Shown: positions 27,304 to 36,735, counted from the first letter of the stretch. The stretch: DNA of 64,000 bases from Alteribacillus persepolensis (GCF_900099605.1 NZ_FNDK01000001.1:1-64000); one strand, 5' to 3'. Numbers and translations are program-made. The notes: generated by a model from the letters alone, not told the origin.

Positions 27304-27617
27304 TATACGGCTGCAGTATACTGATTTAATTGTTTAAAGCTGTTTCTTGCGGCTGAAGAATGCTTTGTTGTATGTCTGCTGTCTTTTCTCTATTTTTAAT
27401 AAAACATTCTATCTGTGGAACAGTTTCGTCGAAGACACGATGTTATTGAACAGACGGAAGAAGAAGAGGCTGAACGATAGATTGTTAATTACTTCTGTGT
27501 CATAACAGAAAATTCTTTATAAAATGGGCCACCTTGTGATATTCCTGTTAATTCAAGGTTTAGAGATTGAAAATTTACCATTCATTTTAAAAAAATGAAT
27601 TTTTTCTCAAAAAGATG
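27304..27617. other. Upstream region of aceA with scattered AACAGA half-sites
   Basis: No gene is supported here. AACAG motifs recur (near 27418, 27450 and 27503), resembling the half-sites of the palindromes in the downstream promoter. An open frame ending at TAG 27480 lacks a start with a ribosome site. Confidence 0.35.
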
Positions 27618-27669
27618 TTGCATAACAGAACGCTCTGTTATATTATAATAACCAACAGAACGAACTGTT
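27618..27669 (+). promoter_or_regulatory. aceA promoter with two operator-like palindromes
   Basis: TTGCAT (27618-27623), 17 bases, TATTAT (27641-27646). The spacer is almost entirely the palindrome TAACAGA-N4-TCTGTTA (27623-27640). A second, AACAG-N6-CTGTT (27654-27669), overlaps the expected start of transcription. Both contain AACAGAACG, so one repressor probably binds both. Confidence 0.65.
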
Positions 27670-27748
27670 TTAAAACAGATATACATAGGAGCAACCTTCA
27701 ATAAGTAACAGGGTGCTGCCTCTAAAACACGTAAGGGAGATGAGAAAC

Positions 27749-29032
27749 ATGGGGAATTTACAAGCGGAAGCGAAGCAATTGCAAGAAAAGTGGGAAAATG
27801 AGGAGCGTTGGATAGGTGTTAAACGTCCTTATTCCGCGGAAGAAGTTATTAAATTAAGAGGATCGCTGCAGATTGAGCATACGCTGGCAAAGCGCGGGGC
27901 AGAAAAGTTGTGGAAGCTGCTTCACGAAGAGCAGTATGTGAATGCATTAGGTGCGCTAACAGGAAATCAGGCAGTTCAGCAAGTAAAAGCTGGTTTAAAG
28001 GCAATTTACTTAAGTGGGTGGCAAGTAGCAGCGGATGCGAACTTAGCAGGGCAAATGTATCCCGATCAAAGCTTATATCCGGCTAATAGTGTACCGAATG
28101 TAGTAAAACGTATTAACCAAGCGCTGCAGCGTGCTGATCAGGTGCAGCATATGGAAGGAAGCGGCGACATTGATTATTTTGCGCCTATTGTAGCCGATGC
28201 GGAAGCTGGTTTTGGCGGACAGTTGAACGTGTTTGAACTAATGAAGGGCATGATTGAAGCAGGGGCATCTGGGGTTCACTTTGAAGACCAACTTGCTTCT
28301 GAGAAAAAATGCGGCCACTTAGGCGGAAAAGTCCTTGTGCCAACACAAACAGCAGTTCGAAACTTAATCTCTGCAAGACTGGCTGCAGATGTGAGCGGCA
28401 CAGATACAATTCTTATTGCACGAACAGATGCAGATGCGGCTGATTTAATTACAAGTGACATAGATCCAGCAGACCATGCCTTTATTACAGGGGAACGAAC
28501 AGATGAAGGGTTTTATCGTACAAAAGCAGGCATAGATCAAGCAATTGCACGTGGGTTAGCGTATGCACCGTATGCCGATCTTATCTGGTGTGAAACATCA
28601 AAGCCAGATTTGGAAGAAGCGAAACGTTTTGCAGATGCTATCCATGAGAAGTTTCCAGGGAAAATGCTCGCATATAACTGCTCACCTTCGTTCAATTGGA
28701 AAGCAAACTTGGATGAAGAGACCATTGAAAACTACCAAAAAGAACTTAGTAAAATGGGTTATAAGTTCCAGTTTGTTACACTCGCTGGTTTCCACGCCCT
28801 AAATCATAGCATGTTTGAATTGGCAAGAGGTTATAAAGAGCGCGGCATGGGTGCGTACTCTGAGCTGCAGCAAGCAGAGTTTGCTAGTGAAGAAAATGGA
28901 TATACTGCAACGCGTCATCAACGTGAAGTGGGTACAGGATATTTCGATGAAGTATCGCAAATCATTTCCGGCGGAACTTCTTCTACCACAGCAATGGCAG
29001 GTTCAACAGAAACAGCCCAGTTTCAAAAATAA
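27749..29032 (+). CDS. aceA: Isocitrate lyase
   Basis: A 427-residue glyoxylate-shunt enzyme splitting isocitrate into succinate and glyoxylate. The catalytic signature KKCGHLGGK contains Cys188. Substrate/Mg sites include [24 protein letters not shown] and [15 protein letters not shown], then [14 protein letters not shown] 27749 is chosen because AAGGGAG lies nine bases or so before it; an earlier TTG-led start has no site. No malate synthase gene is in the window. Two palindromes in the promoter suggest repression when acetate or fatty acids are absent. Confidence 0.96.
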   Translation: MGNLQAEAKQLQEKWENEERWIGVKRPYSAEEVIKLRGSLQIEHTLAKRGAEKLWKLLHEEQYVNALGALTGNQAVQQVKAGLKAIYLSGWQVAADANLAGQMYPDQSLYPANSVPNVVKRINQALQRADQVQHMEGSGDIDYFAPIVADAEAGFGGQLNVFELMKGMIEAGASGVHFEDQLASEKKCGHLGGKVLVPTQTAVRNLISARLAADVSGTDTILIARTDADAADLITSDIDPADHAFITGERTDEGFYRTKAGIDQAIARGLAYAPYADLIWCETSKPDLEEAKRFADAIHEKFPGKMLAYNCSPSFNWKANLDEETIENYQKELSKMGYKFQFVTLAGFHALNHSMFELARGYKERGMGAYSELQQAEFASEENGYTATRHQREVGTGYFDEVSQIISGGTSSTTAMAGSTETAQFQK

Positions 29033-29044
29033 CAGAAATAATAG

Positions 29045-29083
29045 AAAAAGGACGTTATCCCCACGTGGATAGCGTCCTTTTTC
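29045..29083. terminator. Rho-independent terminator
   Basis: AAAAAGGACG(T)TATCC and GGATA(G)CGTCCTTTTT stem, shared by aceA and the convergent MFS gene. Confidence 0.88.
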
Positions 29084-29133
29084 ACATTAGCTGAATTTCT
29101 TTTTGAAAGGTTTTTGTACGTTTCCTATTTACT

Positions 29134-30360
29134 CTATAAGCGGCTGCTTTCTCCCTGGATTGTTTTGGAGCGCTCCATAGCTTTTTGACGGTTTAAATAC
29201 CAATAAAATGCTGCAGTCATGATTAAAACAAGAATGGCGCTGTAGGAAAACATCGCTTGAAATCCGGTGTGAGACACAACGATACCGAGCAGGTAAGAAC
29301 CAGCAGCAATTCCAGAGTCGTACAACATGAAAAACGTAGCTGTGGCATGGCCGTTTCGGTGTTTTGGCACATCTTGAACGGTTAATGATAACACACAAGG
29401 TAAAATGGTCCCGTAGCCGACGCCAATTAGAGCAGCGGAAAGCAAGAAAATCCAGCCGGTTTCGGCAGTGCTTAATAAAACAAGACCGACCGCAAATGTA
29501 AATAAACATGGCAAAATGACAATCATTGGACCGCGTCTGTCAAATAAACGCCCGAGAAAAGGCCGGAAGACGAGCATTGTTACGGCAAACACGAGAAAGA
29601 AATAATTAGACAAGTGCGCTAAACCGATGCTTTCTGAGTAAACAGAAAGAAAAGACAGAATACTGGCATAAGCAATGGCGACAAGAGCACTTAACGTCGA
29701 TATCGGAAGTGCTTTTGTTTCGATAAAATCTCGAAACGATAGCTTTTGTTTGTCTTGCGGTTGTTTTGGTCCATCTATGTCTATAGCTGGTTTTTTGATT
29801 GTAAAAACCAATAGTAAACCAATAAGTACAATGAGGTTTAGGCACATAAATAAATAATAAAACGGCAAAAATTGAAGCAGTGTCAGCCCTAAAAATGGTC
29901 CGGCAACGACAGCTAAGTTCATAAACATCATAAAATAACCGAGACCTTCACCGCGTCTTTTGGAAGGAAGGATGTCTGCTGCAAAAGCAGAAGTAGCTGT
30001 TGTGAGAATTCCAAAAGAAATACCATGGATAAAACGTAAAAGAAGTAGTAATGAGAATTGGGTTATACCCATGTAAGCGAAGGTGGTAATCGCAAATGCA
30101 AACAAACTGATCACAAGCATATTTCTTTTTCCGTACCGTTCTAAAAGCTTCCCGGAAAAAGGACGGATAAGAATGGCAGAAAGCAGCATGGCCGTTACAA
30201 CGAGGCCGCTTTGAACTTCACTGCCGCCTAGTTCATTAACGACAAACAGCGGCAGGGTGGTTAATAAGGTGTAAAAGATGACAAACACAATAAATTGAAT
30301 GACAGAAAGGTTAATAAAATCTTTTGTCCATATTTTTGCTGAGGTTTCGGGGTTGCTCAT
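29134..30360 (-). CDS. MFS transporter
   Basis: A 408-residue, 12-helix major facilitator resembling Bacillus YwoG/YfkF-type drug exporters. RPFSGKLLERYGKRNMLV is the loop 2-3 motif, RFIHGISFGILTTATSAFAADILP helix 4-5, and RPFLGRLFDRRGPMIV the mirrored loop 8-9 motif. ATG 30360 lies just after the stop of the marR-like gene and 11 bases after AAGGAG; an overlapping GTG at 30369 is also possible. It is cotranscribed with and probably regulated by the MarR protein. Confidence 0.88.
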   Translation of the reverse strand: MSNPETSAKIWTKDFINLSVIQFIVFVIFYTLLTTLPLFVVNELGGSEVQSGLVVTAMLLSAILIRPFSGKLLERYGKRNMLVISLFAFAITTFAYMGITQFSLLLLLRFIHGISFGILTTATSAFAADILPSKRRGEGLGYFMMFMNLAVVAGPFLGLTLLQFLPFYYLFMCLNLIVLIGLLLVFTIKKPAIDIDGPKQPQDKQKLSFRDFIETKALPISTLSALVAIAYASILSFLSVYSESIGLAHLSNYFFLVFAVTMLVFRPFLGRLFDRRGPMIVILPCLFTFAVGLVLLSTAETGWIFLLSAALIGVGYGTILPCVLSLTVQDVPKHRNGHATATFFMLYDSGIAAGSYLLGIVVSHTGFQAMFSYSAILVLIMTAAFYWYLNRQKAMERSKTIQGESSRL

Positions 30361-30365
30361 CTGTA

Positions 30366-30782
30366 TCACCGCTCCTTTTTGTCACCTAATTTGTTTAACA
30401 GATGATAGAGTTGTTGCTGTTCGCTTTCAGATAAAGAAGCGACATAAGATGCTTCATATTGCTGAATAGTCTGTTGTATGTCAGGAAGCTCCTGTTGAGC
30501 TCTGTCGGTTAACACAACAATGCGTTCTCGTTTGTCTTTGCCAGGCACGCGTTGTACCCAGCCGCTTTTTTCCATTCTAGCCAGCGTTCGTGTAACGGTG
30601 GGGGCTTCTACGTCCAGGTACTGCCAAATTTGGGTTTGGGACATCGGCCCTTTTTGGCTTAGTGTGTATAAAATGGTCCATTGTGAATTGTACAGTTGAT
30701 GCTGTTCAAGCACTTTGTTTAGCTCTTTGGATAAATGACGCACTTTTTGATGTAATAAATGAAATAGAAAATGGGTTTCCAT
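30366..30782 (-). CDS. MarR-family transcriptional regulator
   Basis: A 138-residue winged-helix MarR regulator. The recognition region is LSQKGPMSQTQIWQYLDVEAPTVTRTLARMEKSGWV, and the wing carries PGKDKRERIVVLT. GGAGGATGAATC precedes the ATG. An 18-bp perfect palindrome immediately upstream is the likely binding site for autorepression of this marR-MFS operon. Confidence 0.92.
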   Translation of the reverse strand: METHFLFHLLHQKVRHLSKELNKVLEQHQLYNSQWTILYTLSQKGPMSQTQIWQYLDVEAPTVTRTLARMEKSGWVQRVPGKDKRERIVVLTDRAQQELPDIQQTIQQYEASYVASLSESEQQQLYHLLNKLGDKKER

Positions 30783-30798
30783 GATTCATCCTCCAGAA

Positions 30799-30860
30799 TA
30801 TTTACCTAGGTAAATAATTAACACAACTATAAGTATACGGGTGCTAGAACCCTTTGTAAA
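30799..30860 (-). promoter_or_regulatory. marR operon promoter and 18-bp palindromic operator
   Basis: On the minus strand TTTACA (complement of 30855-30860), 17 bases, TATACT (complement of 30832-30837). The perfect palindrome TATTTACCTAGGTAAATA (30799-30816) lies between the start of transcription and the ribosome site. Typical for MarR-family self-regulation. Confidence 0.75.
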
Positions 30861-31144
30861 TGGGTGTTTATCATGTTAGGGTTTACAAAAGAAAAGAGTG
30901 TGTTTTCTGACGAAGAGAGTGAGCGTTTGCAAATGGGAAGAAGAGATGTATGTGCAAAGGGTGCTGTTTTATCATCTGTGCTGGGAAAGTTTAGGTGAGG
31001 GAGCAATACATACACGCAAAGAAACTTCCTAACGCGGAATCTATGGAAATGATTCGAGCGGCGATAAACGTTTCAGAAAGGTGTATGGAAAAAGAAAATC
31101 GTGTGACATCAGAGCGGCCAAAGGGTGTTTGAGGTGAGCAAATC
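30861..31144. other. Intergenic region with short open frames
   Basis: Two consecutive short plus-strand frames are open here: 30870-30998 and a GTG-started frame 30995-31132 (45 codons). Neither has a strong ribosome site. Their reality is uncertain. Confidence 0.25.
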
Positions 31145-31172
31145 AAAAAGAGAAGGAGCTTTACCCCTTCTC
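31145..31172 (-). terminator. Minus-strand rho-independent terminator
   Basis: Read on the minus strand: GAGAAGG, a 9-base loop, CCTTCTC, TTTTT. It lies about 100 bases beyond the rraA stop. An additional inverted repeat, AACATAGAT at about 31225 with ATCTATGTT at about 31254, sits between. Confidence 0.7.
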
Positions 31173-31277
31173 AGAAAGCCTTGGAAATCCTGCAGAAAAC
31201 GACGTGCATATCAAAGTTTTTATGAACATAGATAAAAGGATGTTCTGCCTTTCATCTATGTTTGGTCGTTGTTGCGG

Positions 31278-31757
31278 CTATTCGTCGAGTTTTTTCTCGG
31301 CAAGGAGAATGCCGTCTTCATCAGCATACACCCACTCACCCGGTTTCCAAGCAGCGTTAGCAAACAGAAGCGGTATATCGTTTTGACCTTCTCCTTTTTT
31401 TACTGATTTAAAAGGGTTGGTGCCTAATGCAAAAATACCGACTGGCATCTCATTAATTTCGCCGGAGTCACGAATGCAGCCGTTGATAATGACACCAGCA
31501 AGGTTTCTCTTCTCAGCGATAGCTGCTAAATTATCTCCCATGAGTGCACATCTTTTCGAACCGCCGCCATCTACAACAAGAACGCTTCCTTCTGGAATTG
31601 TTTCAAGTGCTTTTTTCACAAGGACATTGTCTTCAAATACACGAACTGTGTGAATCGGTCCGGAAAAAGATTTCTTTTGGCCGAACACGTAAAAAACATT
31701 ATCAGCCAATCGAACACTGTCTTTATGTACGTCACAAATATCTGCTGTTACACCCAT
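31278..31757 (-). CDS. RraA-family protein (HMG/CHA aldolase-like)
   Basis: A 159-residue RraA-like protein: VTADICDVH near the start, VLVVDGGGSKRCALMGDNLAAIA, GVIINGCIRDS and VYADEDGILL. In E. coli RraA inhibits RNase E; related proteins are 4-hydroxy-4-methyl-2-oxoglutarate/oxaloacetate-type aldolases or decarboxylases using the Gly-Cys-Arg-Asp metal site seen here. Low-GC Gram-positives lack classical RNase E, so a metabolic role is more likely. GGAGGC lies upstream of the ATG. Confidence 0.88.
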   Translation of the reverse strand: MGVTADICDVHKDSVRLADNVFYVFGQKKSFSGPIHTVRVFEDNVLVKKALETIPEGSVLVVDGGGSKRCALMGDNLAAIAEKRNLAGVIINGCIRDSGEINEMPVGIFALGTNPFKSVKKGEGQNDIPLLFANAAWKPGEWVYADEDGILLAEKKLDE

Positions 31758-31905
31758 TTGTATACAATGCCTCCTTCAATAAAGTCTCACATAAACTGTT
31801 CGACATTTTCCTCTGTATTTCCTGCTCGAAATGGGATAGAATGGTTTCTTTCTTTCTTTTCCTGTGATAATCTATTGAAGAGAATGGATAAGGAGGATAT
31901 TGAAT

Positions 31906-32628
31906 ATGAAGCAGATGGATGCAAATGAAATTATTAAATTTATTTCTGAAAGTGAAAAATCCACTCCAGTTAAAGTACATATAAAAGGAGATCAGTTAGA
32001 AAATATTGGCTTTGGCAATGAAACCAAGTCATTTATCACTGGAAATACTGGTGTCTTGTTTGGCGAATGGAAAGATATTAAGCTTGCCATTGAAGAAAAC
32101 AAAGACAAAATTGATGATTATGTTATCGAAAATGATCGGCGCAATTCGGCGATTCCATTGCTTGACTTAAAAGATATTCCAGCACGTATTGAACCAGGTG
32201 CGATTATTCGCGACCAAGTTGAAATTGGAAAAAATGCTGTTATTATGATGGGCGCGTCAATTAACATCGGTTCTGTTGTCGGTGAGAATACTATGATCGA
32301 TATGAACGTGGTGATGGGAGGCCGCGCGACTGTCGGCAACAACTGCCACATTGGTGCAGGATCTGTACTTGCTGGTGTTATTGAGCCGCCGTCCGCACAG
32401 CCGGTTATTGTAGAAGACGGCGTTGTTGTTGGTGCAAATTGTGTTATTTTAGAAGGTGTAACGGTTGGAGAAGGTGCTGTTGTTGCAGCAGGAGCGATTG
32501 TAACAGAAGATGTACCGCCAAATACAGTTGTAGCAGGTACACCGGCACGAGTCATTAAAGAAATTGATGAGCAGACAAAAGGAAAAACAGAAATGAAGCA
32601 AGAACTTCGCCGTTTAAATGAGGAATAA
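31906..32628 (+). CDS. dapH: Tetrahydrodipicolinate N-acetyltransferase
   Basis: A 240-residue left-handed beta-helix acyltransferase. An N-terminal helical domain is followed from about residue 90 by hexapeptide repeats ([55 protein letters not shown]). It acetylates tetrahydrodipicolinate in the acetylase branch of lysine/diaminopimelate synthesis, needed for peptidoglycan. ATG 31906 sits nine bases after AGGAGG; TTG 31900 is too close. The next two downstream genes fit the following two steps. Confidence 0.95.
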   Translation: MKQMDANEIIKFISESEKSTPVKVHIKGDQLENIGFGNETKSFITGNTGVLFGEWKDIKLAIEENKDKIDDYVIENDRRNSAIPLLDLKDIPARIEPGAIIRDQVEIGKNAVIMMGASINIGSVVGENTMIDMNVVMGGRATVGNNCHIGAGSVLAGVIEPPSAQPVIVEDGVVVGANCVILEGVTVGEGAVVAAGAIVTEDVPPNTVVAGTPARVIKEIDEQTKGKTEMKQELRRLNEE

Positions 32629-32667
32629 ACACAAGACCCAACACCATACAATGTAGTTAGATAAAAG

Positions 32668-32711
32668 AAGGAAGGCTGCCTGGCGTTTGTAGTTGGGCAG
32701 TCTTCCTTTCT
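32668..32711 (+). terminator. Rho-independent terminator after dapH
   Basis: GGAAGGCTGCC and GGCAGTCTTCC pair around a 15-base loop, followed by TTTCT. Confidence 0.8.
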
Positions 32712-33228
32712 ACCTTGCGTGGATTGGAAAGGATAAATGTTGATTCTACACTGTTTGCAAGGGTTGTCATCATCTCCGCTTTTTTAGTTGGACGGCTCTT
32801 TTGAATTGTTTGGCGCAGGTAACGCTTTAGACTGACAGGGGGAAATCTATCCTGATGGATTTTCAGCTGCTTTTCCTGCAGGTTCTTTCCCCTGACCCGT
32901 CACCAGCTAGATAACAGGTAAGAAAACCTCGGATTGTCGCCGAATCTCTATGGCGGAAGCCGCTGCTTTTCTTATCCTTTCATCCTTTTACCAAAGGTAA
33001 CCTTTCCTGACGTGCAAACAAACACATCATATATGCATCTCAATATTTATACAAAAACCTTTAATGCAGGTAACTCATCGACATCATTAACATGTTTTAA
33101 AAGTCCGTATACGTGCAATGAAGTAGCCGCCTGCTCCTGTTGGCTCAGTGCTAGCCAAGTTTTCCTTAAAAGAAGGGTTTAAGGCACATAAGGTAAATAA
33201 AACTATCAGGATGGAAGGAAGGACGAAA
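32712..33228 (+). other. Long leader region upstream of the class III aminotransferase gene
   Basis: About 500 bases without a credible gene. It contains the dispersed repeat at 32791-32868 and a larger foldable block: AGGGGGAAA (about 32837) can pair with TTTCCCCT (about 32887), enclosing small hairpins ATCC-TGAT-GGAT and CTGC/GCAG. Further on, TTACC-AAA-GGTAA (about 32988-33000) is a perfect small hairpin. I could not match it to the lysine riboswitch. Confidence 0.4.
32791..32868 (+). repeat. Dispersed intergenic repeat, copy A
   Basis: Aligns without gaps to 50355-50432 with about 51 of 78 identical bases by eye. Shared blocks are GGCTCTT, a central AA(C/G)GCTT(T/C)AG and GATGGAT(T/C)TTCAGCT. 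Confidence 0.5.
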
Positions 33229-34425
33229 ATGAACTGGATGGAGCTCGACCAGGAATATATTATGCCGACGTACAACCGTTTGCCGATTACAGTAGATAAA
33301 GCAGAAGGCAACTATTTAATAGATGAGAGCGGAAAGAGGTACTTGGATCTTTTTGGCGGTTTGGCTGTGAATGTGTTAGGCCACTCTCACCCTCATTTGA
33401 TGGAAACGCTGCATCAGCAGTCCAGTAAATTTTTACATGTATCAAACTTTTTTCTCAACAAACCGGCTATCACACTGGCTCATCGTTTGATTGAGCATTC
33501 GGTAAAAGGAAAAGTATATTTTGGGAATTCAGGAGCTGAAGCAGCAGAGGGTGCTGTAAAGTTGATTCATAAGTGGAGCAAGCAGCAAAGCGAGGAGAAA
33601 AGTGGTGTGGCAGTGTTAAAGAACAGCTTTCACGGCCGCACGCTCGGGGTTATCCGCATGACCCGCCAGCCTGGTATTTATCAAGATTTCCCAGCAGCTG
33701 ATTTTCCAGTATACGAGGCAGAAGCAGAAGACATTGCTTCTTTAGAGAACATCTTCAACGAGAAACAGCCAGCTGCACTATTGATGGAGCCGGTGCTTGG
33801 ATCAGGCGGTATTATGCCTTTGTCATCAGATTTTTTACAAAAGGCAGAAGCGCTTTGCCGTCGTTATAACGTACTCTTTTGTATGGATGAAATTCAAACA
33901 GGGATGGGACGTACTGGTGAATTATTTGCGTACCAGCGTGCACAAGTGACACCGGATATTATTTTGTTTGCCAAAGGAATTGGCGGCGGCTTGCCGCTTG
34001 GTGGCTTTATTGCTCGATCTGGTTTGGATGGTATGTTTCAGCCGGGGGACCACGGCACTACATTCGGGCCGTCGCCGTTAAGCGCAGCTCTTGGTAATGC
34101 GGTGCTTGATGTTTTAATGGAGCAAGGTGGTTTAGAAGAAGGAAGAGAAAATGCAGAGTACTTATGGAAACAGTTAGAGTCTTTGCAGCAAGAAACAGGC
34201 GCTATACAAGACATTCGCGGTGCCGGAATGATGCTTGGCATTGTGCTGGATGCTGACGCAAAGGAAGTGAAAAATATTCAGCAGCGCTTATTGCAGCGCG
34301 GTTTCATGATAAATATTACGCAAGGAACCATTATTCGCCTGCTTCCCCCGTTAACGTTAAACAAAGAGGAAACGGATGCCTTTGTGGCTGCGCTGAAAGG
34401 CGAGATAGCCAGGGAGGAGGTGTAG
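33229..34425 (+). CDS. Class III aminotransferase (ArgD-like), probably N-acetyl-diaminopimelate aminotransferase
   Basis: A 398-residue PLP enzyme of the acetylornithine aminotransferase family. [54 protein letters not shown] and the PLP lysine in [15 protein letters not shown] are all present. ATG 33229 follows GGAAGGAAGGA. It begins 600 bases after dapH and ends seven bases before dapL, so it fits the missing transamination between them. B. subtilis uses the class I enzyme PatA for that step, so an ArgD-type enzyme would be an alternative. Arginine synthesis is the other possibility. Confidence 0.82.
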   Translation: MNWMELDQEYIMPTYNRLPITVDKAEGNYLIDESGKRYLDLFGGLAVNVLGHSHPHLMETLHQQSSKFLHVSNFFLNKPAITLAHRLIEHSVKGKVYFGNSGAEAAEGAVKLIHKWSKQQSEEKSGVAVLKNSFHGRTLGVIRMTRQPGIYQDFPAADFPVYEAEAEDIASLENIFNEKQPAALLMEPVLGSGGIMPLSSDFLQKAEALCRRYNVLFCMDEIQTGMGRTGELFAYQRAQVTPDIILFAKGIGGGLPLGGFIARSGLDGMFQPGDHGTTFGPSPLSAALGNAVLDVLMEQGGLEEGRENAEYLWKQLESLQQETGAIQDIRGAGMMLGIVLDADAKEVKNIQQRLLQRGFMINITQGTIIRLLPPLTLNKEETDAFVAALKGEIAREEV

Positions 34426-34432
34426 TGGACGA

Positions 34433-35554
34433 ATGAATGAACAACAGCTTATCAACATTCGAAGAGACTTGCACCAAATACCAGAGCTCGGCTTTGAAGA
34501 GTTCAAAACGCAGCAGTACTTAAAGGATACGATTGCTGACATGCCGCAAGACTTTTTGAGCATAGAAGAATGGGAAACGGGCTTACTGGTTTGGGTGGAT
34601 GGTTATGAAGGAGAAAAAACGATTGGCTATCGGACGGATATTGACGGGCTGCCGATTGACGAGCAGACGACATACTCTTTTGCATCCAGGCATGAAGGGA
34701 GTATGCATGCTTGCGGGCATGATTTTCACATGACGATTGCACTTGGTATTTTAGATCATTTTGCTGCGAGTCAGCCAAAAGATAATTTGTTATTTATTTT
34801 TCAGCCAGCAGAAGAAGGTCCTGGCGGGGCAAAGCCGATGCTTGCAGCAGAGGCGTTTCAACGAGTGAAACCAGATGAAATATATGCTCTTCACATTGCG
34901 CCAGAATATCCAGTCGGAACCATTGCTACTCGCCCGGGTCTTTTGTTTGCCAACACATCAGAGCTTTTTATTGACTTTTATGGAAAAGGAGGTCACGCTG
35001 CTCGTCCTCATACAGCCAACGATATGGTAGTGGCTGCCAGTCATTTTGTCACCCAATTGCAGACCATTGTTGCTAGAAATGTGAATCCGCTTGATTCAGC
35101 TGTAGTAACAGTTGGAAAAATTACAGGAGGAACAAAACAAAATATTATTGCCGGTAAGGCACGGTTAGAAGGAACGATACGGACGTTATCGATGGAGAGT
35201 ATGACACAGGTGAAAGAACGTATCCGTCATTTAACAGCAGGTGTGGAAACCGGTTTTGAGTGTAAAGCAGAAATTGATTGGGGAGCGAACTACTGCCAAG
35301 TGTACAACGATGAAGAGCTGACCCGGTCATTTATGGAATTCAGTGAACAACGGGATGATATTATGCTTGTTGAGTGTCGGGAAGCAATGACAGGAGAAGA
35401 TTTTGGCTATTTTTTAGATGAAATACCGGGGGTTATGTTCTGGCTTGGTGTTGATACACCATATGGACTGCACGATGCGCGTATTGAACCAGATGAGCGA
35501 GCCATTTTTACAGCAGTTTCACACATGGTTGATTATCTTTCAAAAAATCAATAA
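34433..35554 (+). CDS. dapL: N-acetyldiaminopimelate deacetylase (M20 amidohydrolase)
   Basis: A 373-residue M20D-type metallopeptidase relative. [18 protein letters not shown] starts the protein; metal-ligand motifs are [30 protein letters not shown] and a late [10 protein letters not shown]. The family removes the acetyl group from N-acetyl-LL-diaminopimelate, the last acetylase-pathway step; B. subtilis YkuR is the orthologue next to dapH. The AGGAGGTG site is 11 bases before the ATG and lies within the end of the aminotransferase gene, implying cotranscription. Confidence 0.9.
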   Translation: MNEQQLINIRRDLHQIPELGFEEFKTQQYLKDTIADMPQDFLSIEEWETGLLVWVDGYEGEKTIGYRTDIDGLPIDEQTTYSFASRHEGSMHACGHDFHMTIALGILDHFAASQPKDNLLFIFQPAEEGPGGAKPMLAAEAFQRVKPDEIYALHIAPEYPVGTIATRPGLLFANTSELFIDFYGKGGHAARPHTANDMVVAASHFVTQLQTIVARNVNPLDSAVVTVGKITGGTKQNIIAGKARLEGTIRTLSMESMTQVKERIRHLTAGVETGFECKAEIDWGANYCQVYNDEELTRSFMEFSEQRDDIMLVECREAMTGEDFGYFLDEIPGVMFWLGVDTPYGLHDARIEPDERAIFTAVSHMVDYLSKNQ

Positions 35555-35655
35555 TATTCCTTTATACCACGATAAGGTTGCAGGCGCAAGTAGTTATTAG
35601 AAATTCTTGTTGCATTTATGGTATAATAGGGATGTAACAAGAAAGGGATGGATAT

Positions 35656-35838
35656 ATGGCTTATTTTAATCAAAGAAAAGAAGCGCCGCCCGAAGTGGAG
35701 ACAAATGTATGGTCATGTACAAATGAAGGCTGTTCAGGATGGATGAGAGAGAATTTTACGTTTGATAATGAACCGCGCTGCCCTCTCTGTGACTCGGACA
35801 TGAAAAAAGATATTAAAACTCTGCCGCAGATCAATTAA
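35656..35838 (+). CDS. ydjO: YdjO-like small zinc-ribbon protein
   Basis: A 60-residue protein with WSCTNEGCSGWMRENF and CPLCDSDM, giving two Cys pairs (CxxxxC and CxxC) that suggest one bound zinc. It matches Bacillus YdjO, described as cold-inducible; its function is unknown. AAGAAAGGGATGG precedes the ATG, and an extended -10 box (TGGTATAAT, about 35619-35627) lies upstream. Confidence 0.82.
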   Translation: MAYFNQRKEAPPEVETNVWSCTNEGCSGWMRENFTFDNEPRCPLCDSDMKKDIKTLPQIN

Positions 35839-35873
35839 GAAAAAGAGCCGTTTTGCAAAACGGCTCTTTTTCT
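35839..35873. terminator. Bidirectional rho-independent terminator
   Basis: AAAAGAGCCGTTTT-GC-AAAACGGCTCTTTT, a perfect 14-bp stem, between ydjO and the convergent mechanosensitive channel gene. Confidence 0.93.
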
Positions 35874-35892
35874 TATCGTGTCATCATATGTC

Positions 35893-36735
35893 TTACGCTT
35901 GCTGCTTTTTTTCGATATAAACTTGATGAGGATATGGTATTTCAATACCATTTTGCTCAAGGGCTTCTTTGCAAGCTTGACGAAGTTTGCGTTCTACTCC
36001 CCATTGCTCCATGTTGTCTGTTTTTCCTAAAATACGGATGACGACGTCAGATTGACCAAAGGCTTGAACCCCTAATACATCTGGACCTTCTTTCATAGCA
36101 GGCTCTTCTTTAGCAAATGTGTCACATACGGATTGAAGCACTTGAATGGCTTTATCGACATTGTCATTATACGAAATACGCATGTCAATCATTGCGCGCA
36201 TGTTGCCGCGGGAATGGTTGTTCACCGTACTGATTTCACGGTTAGGGATAAAATGTAATGTTCCATCAAACCCACGAACTTGCGTCGTGCGAAGACCGAC
36301 TTCTTCGACAACCCCATCGACACCCGCTACGGTGACATAATCCTCAACATCAATTTGTTTTTCCAGCAGAATGAAAAAACCAGTAACCACATCGCTGACA
36401 AGACCTTGTGCCCCAAAACCGATTGCCAGTCCAACGATACCAGCTCCGGCGATGAGCGGAGCAATATCGAGGCCGAAAATGCCAATAATGATTGTAATAA
36501 AAATAAAGATTAGGACGTAAGAGAAAACATTCGTACTAAGCTTCAACAATGTCTGCATTCTTCCTGGATGCATGTTTTTCTGTTCTTTTAGTTTGGTAAA
36601 GCCGCGATTAATAAGGTTTTTACCAATAGCTCGGACAATGAAAAAGCCGATCATAACAAAAAGGATTTGTAAAATAATGAGGATGGCTCCTCCGATAAAC
36701 GTCCCCCAAAATGCGTTTTCCATGACTTGTCCCAT
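35893..36735 (-). CDS. ykuT: MscS-family mechanosensitive channel YkuT
   Basis: A 280-residue MscS-type channel with three N-terminal membrane helices, the third being the pore helix LIAGAGIVGLAIGFGAQGLVSDVVTG. The beta domain includes DVEDYVTVAG and VEEVGLRTTQVRGFDGTLHFIPN. ATG 36735 follows AAGGAGTG. It corresponds in content and position to B. subtilis YkuT, next to ykuU and ykuV. Only distantly similar to the channel encoded at 22598. Confidence 0.9.
   Translation of the reverse strand: MGQVMENAFWGTFIGGAILIILQILFVMIGFFIVRAIGKNLINRGFTKLKEQKNMHPGRMQTLLKLSTNVFSYVLIFIFITIIIGIFGLDIAPLIAGAGIVGLAIGFGAQGLVSDVVTGFFILLEKQIDVEDYVTVAGVDGVVEEVGLRTTQVRGFDGTLHFIPNREISTVNNHSRGNMRAMIDMRISYNDNVDKAIQVLQSVCDTFAKEEPAMKEGPDVLGVQAFGQSDVVIRILGKTDNMEQWGVERKLRQACKEALEQNGIEIPYPHQVYIEKKQQA

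Noticed and set aside
27426-27480. Short coding-like frame ending in an acidic stretch upstream of aceA
   Set aside because: No start with a ribosome site, no family resemblance, and lies within the regulatory region.
31224-31262. Terminator directly after rraA
   Set aside because: AACATAGAT/ATCTATGTT is a good inverted repeat, but no T-run follows on the minus strand; the better terminator is at 31145-31172.
32712-33228. Lysine riboswitch upstream of the DAP genes
   Set aside because: Conserved L-box segments were not found in the expected order on either strand, although the region can fold.
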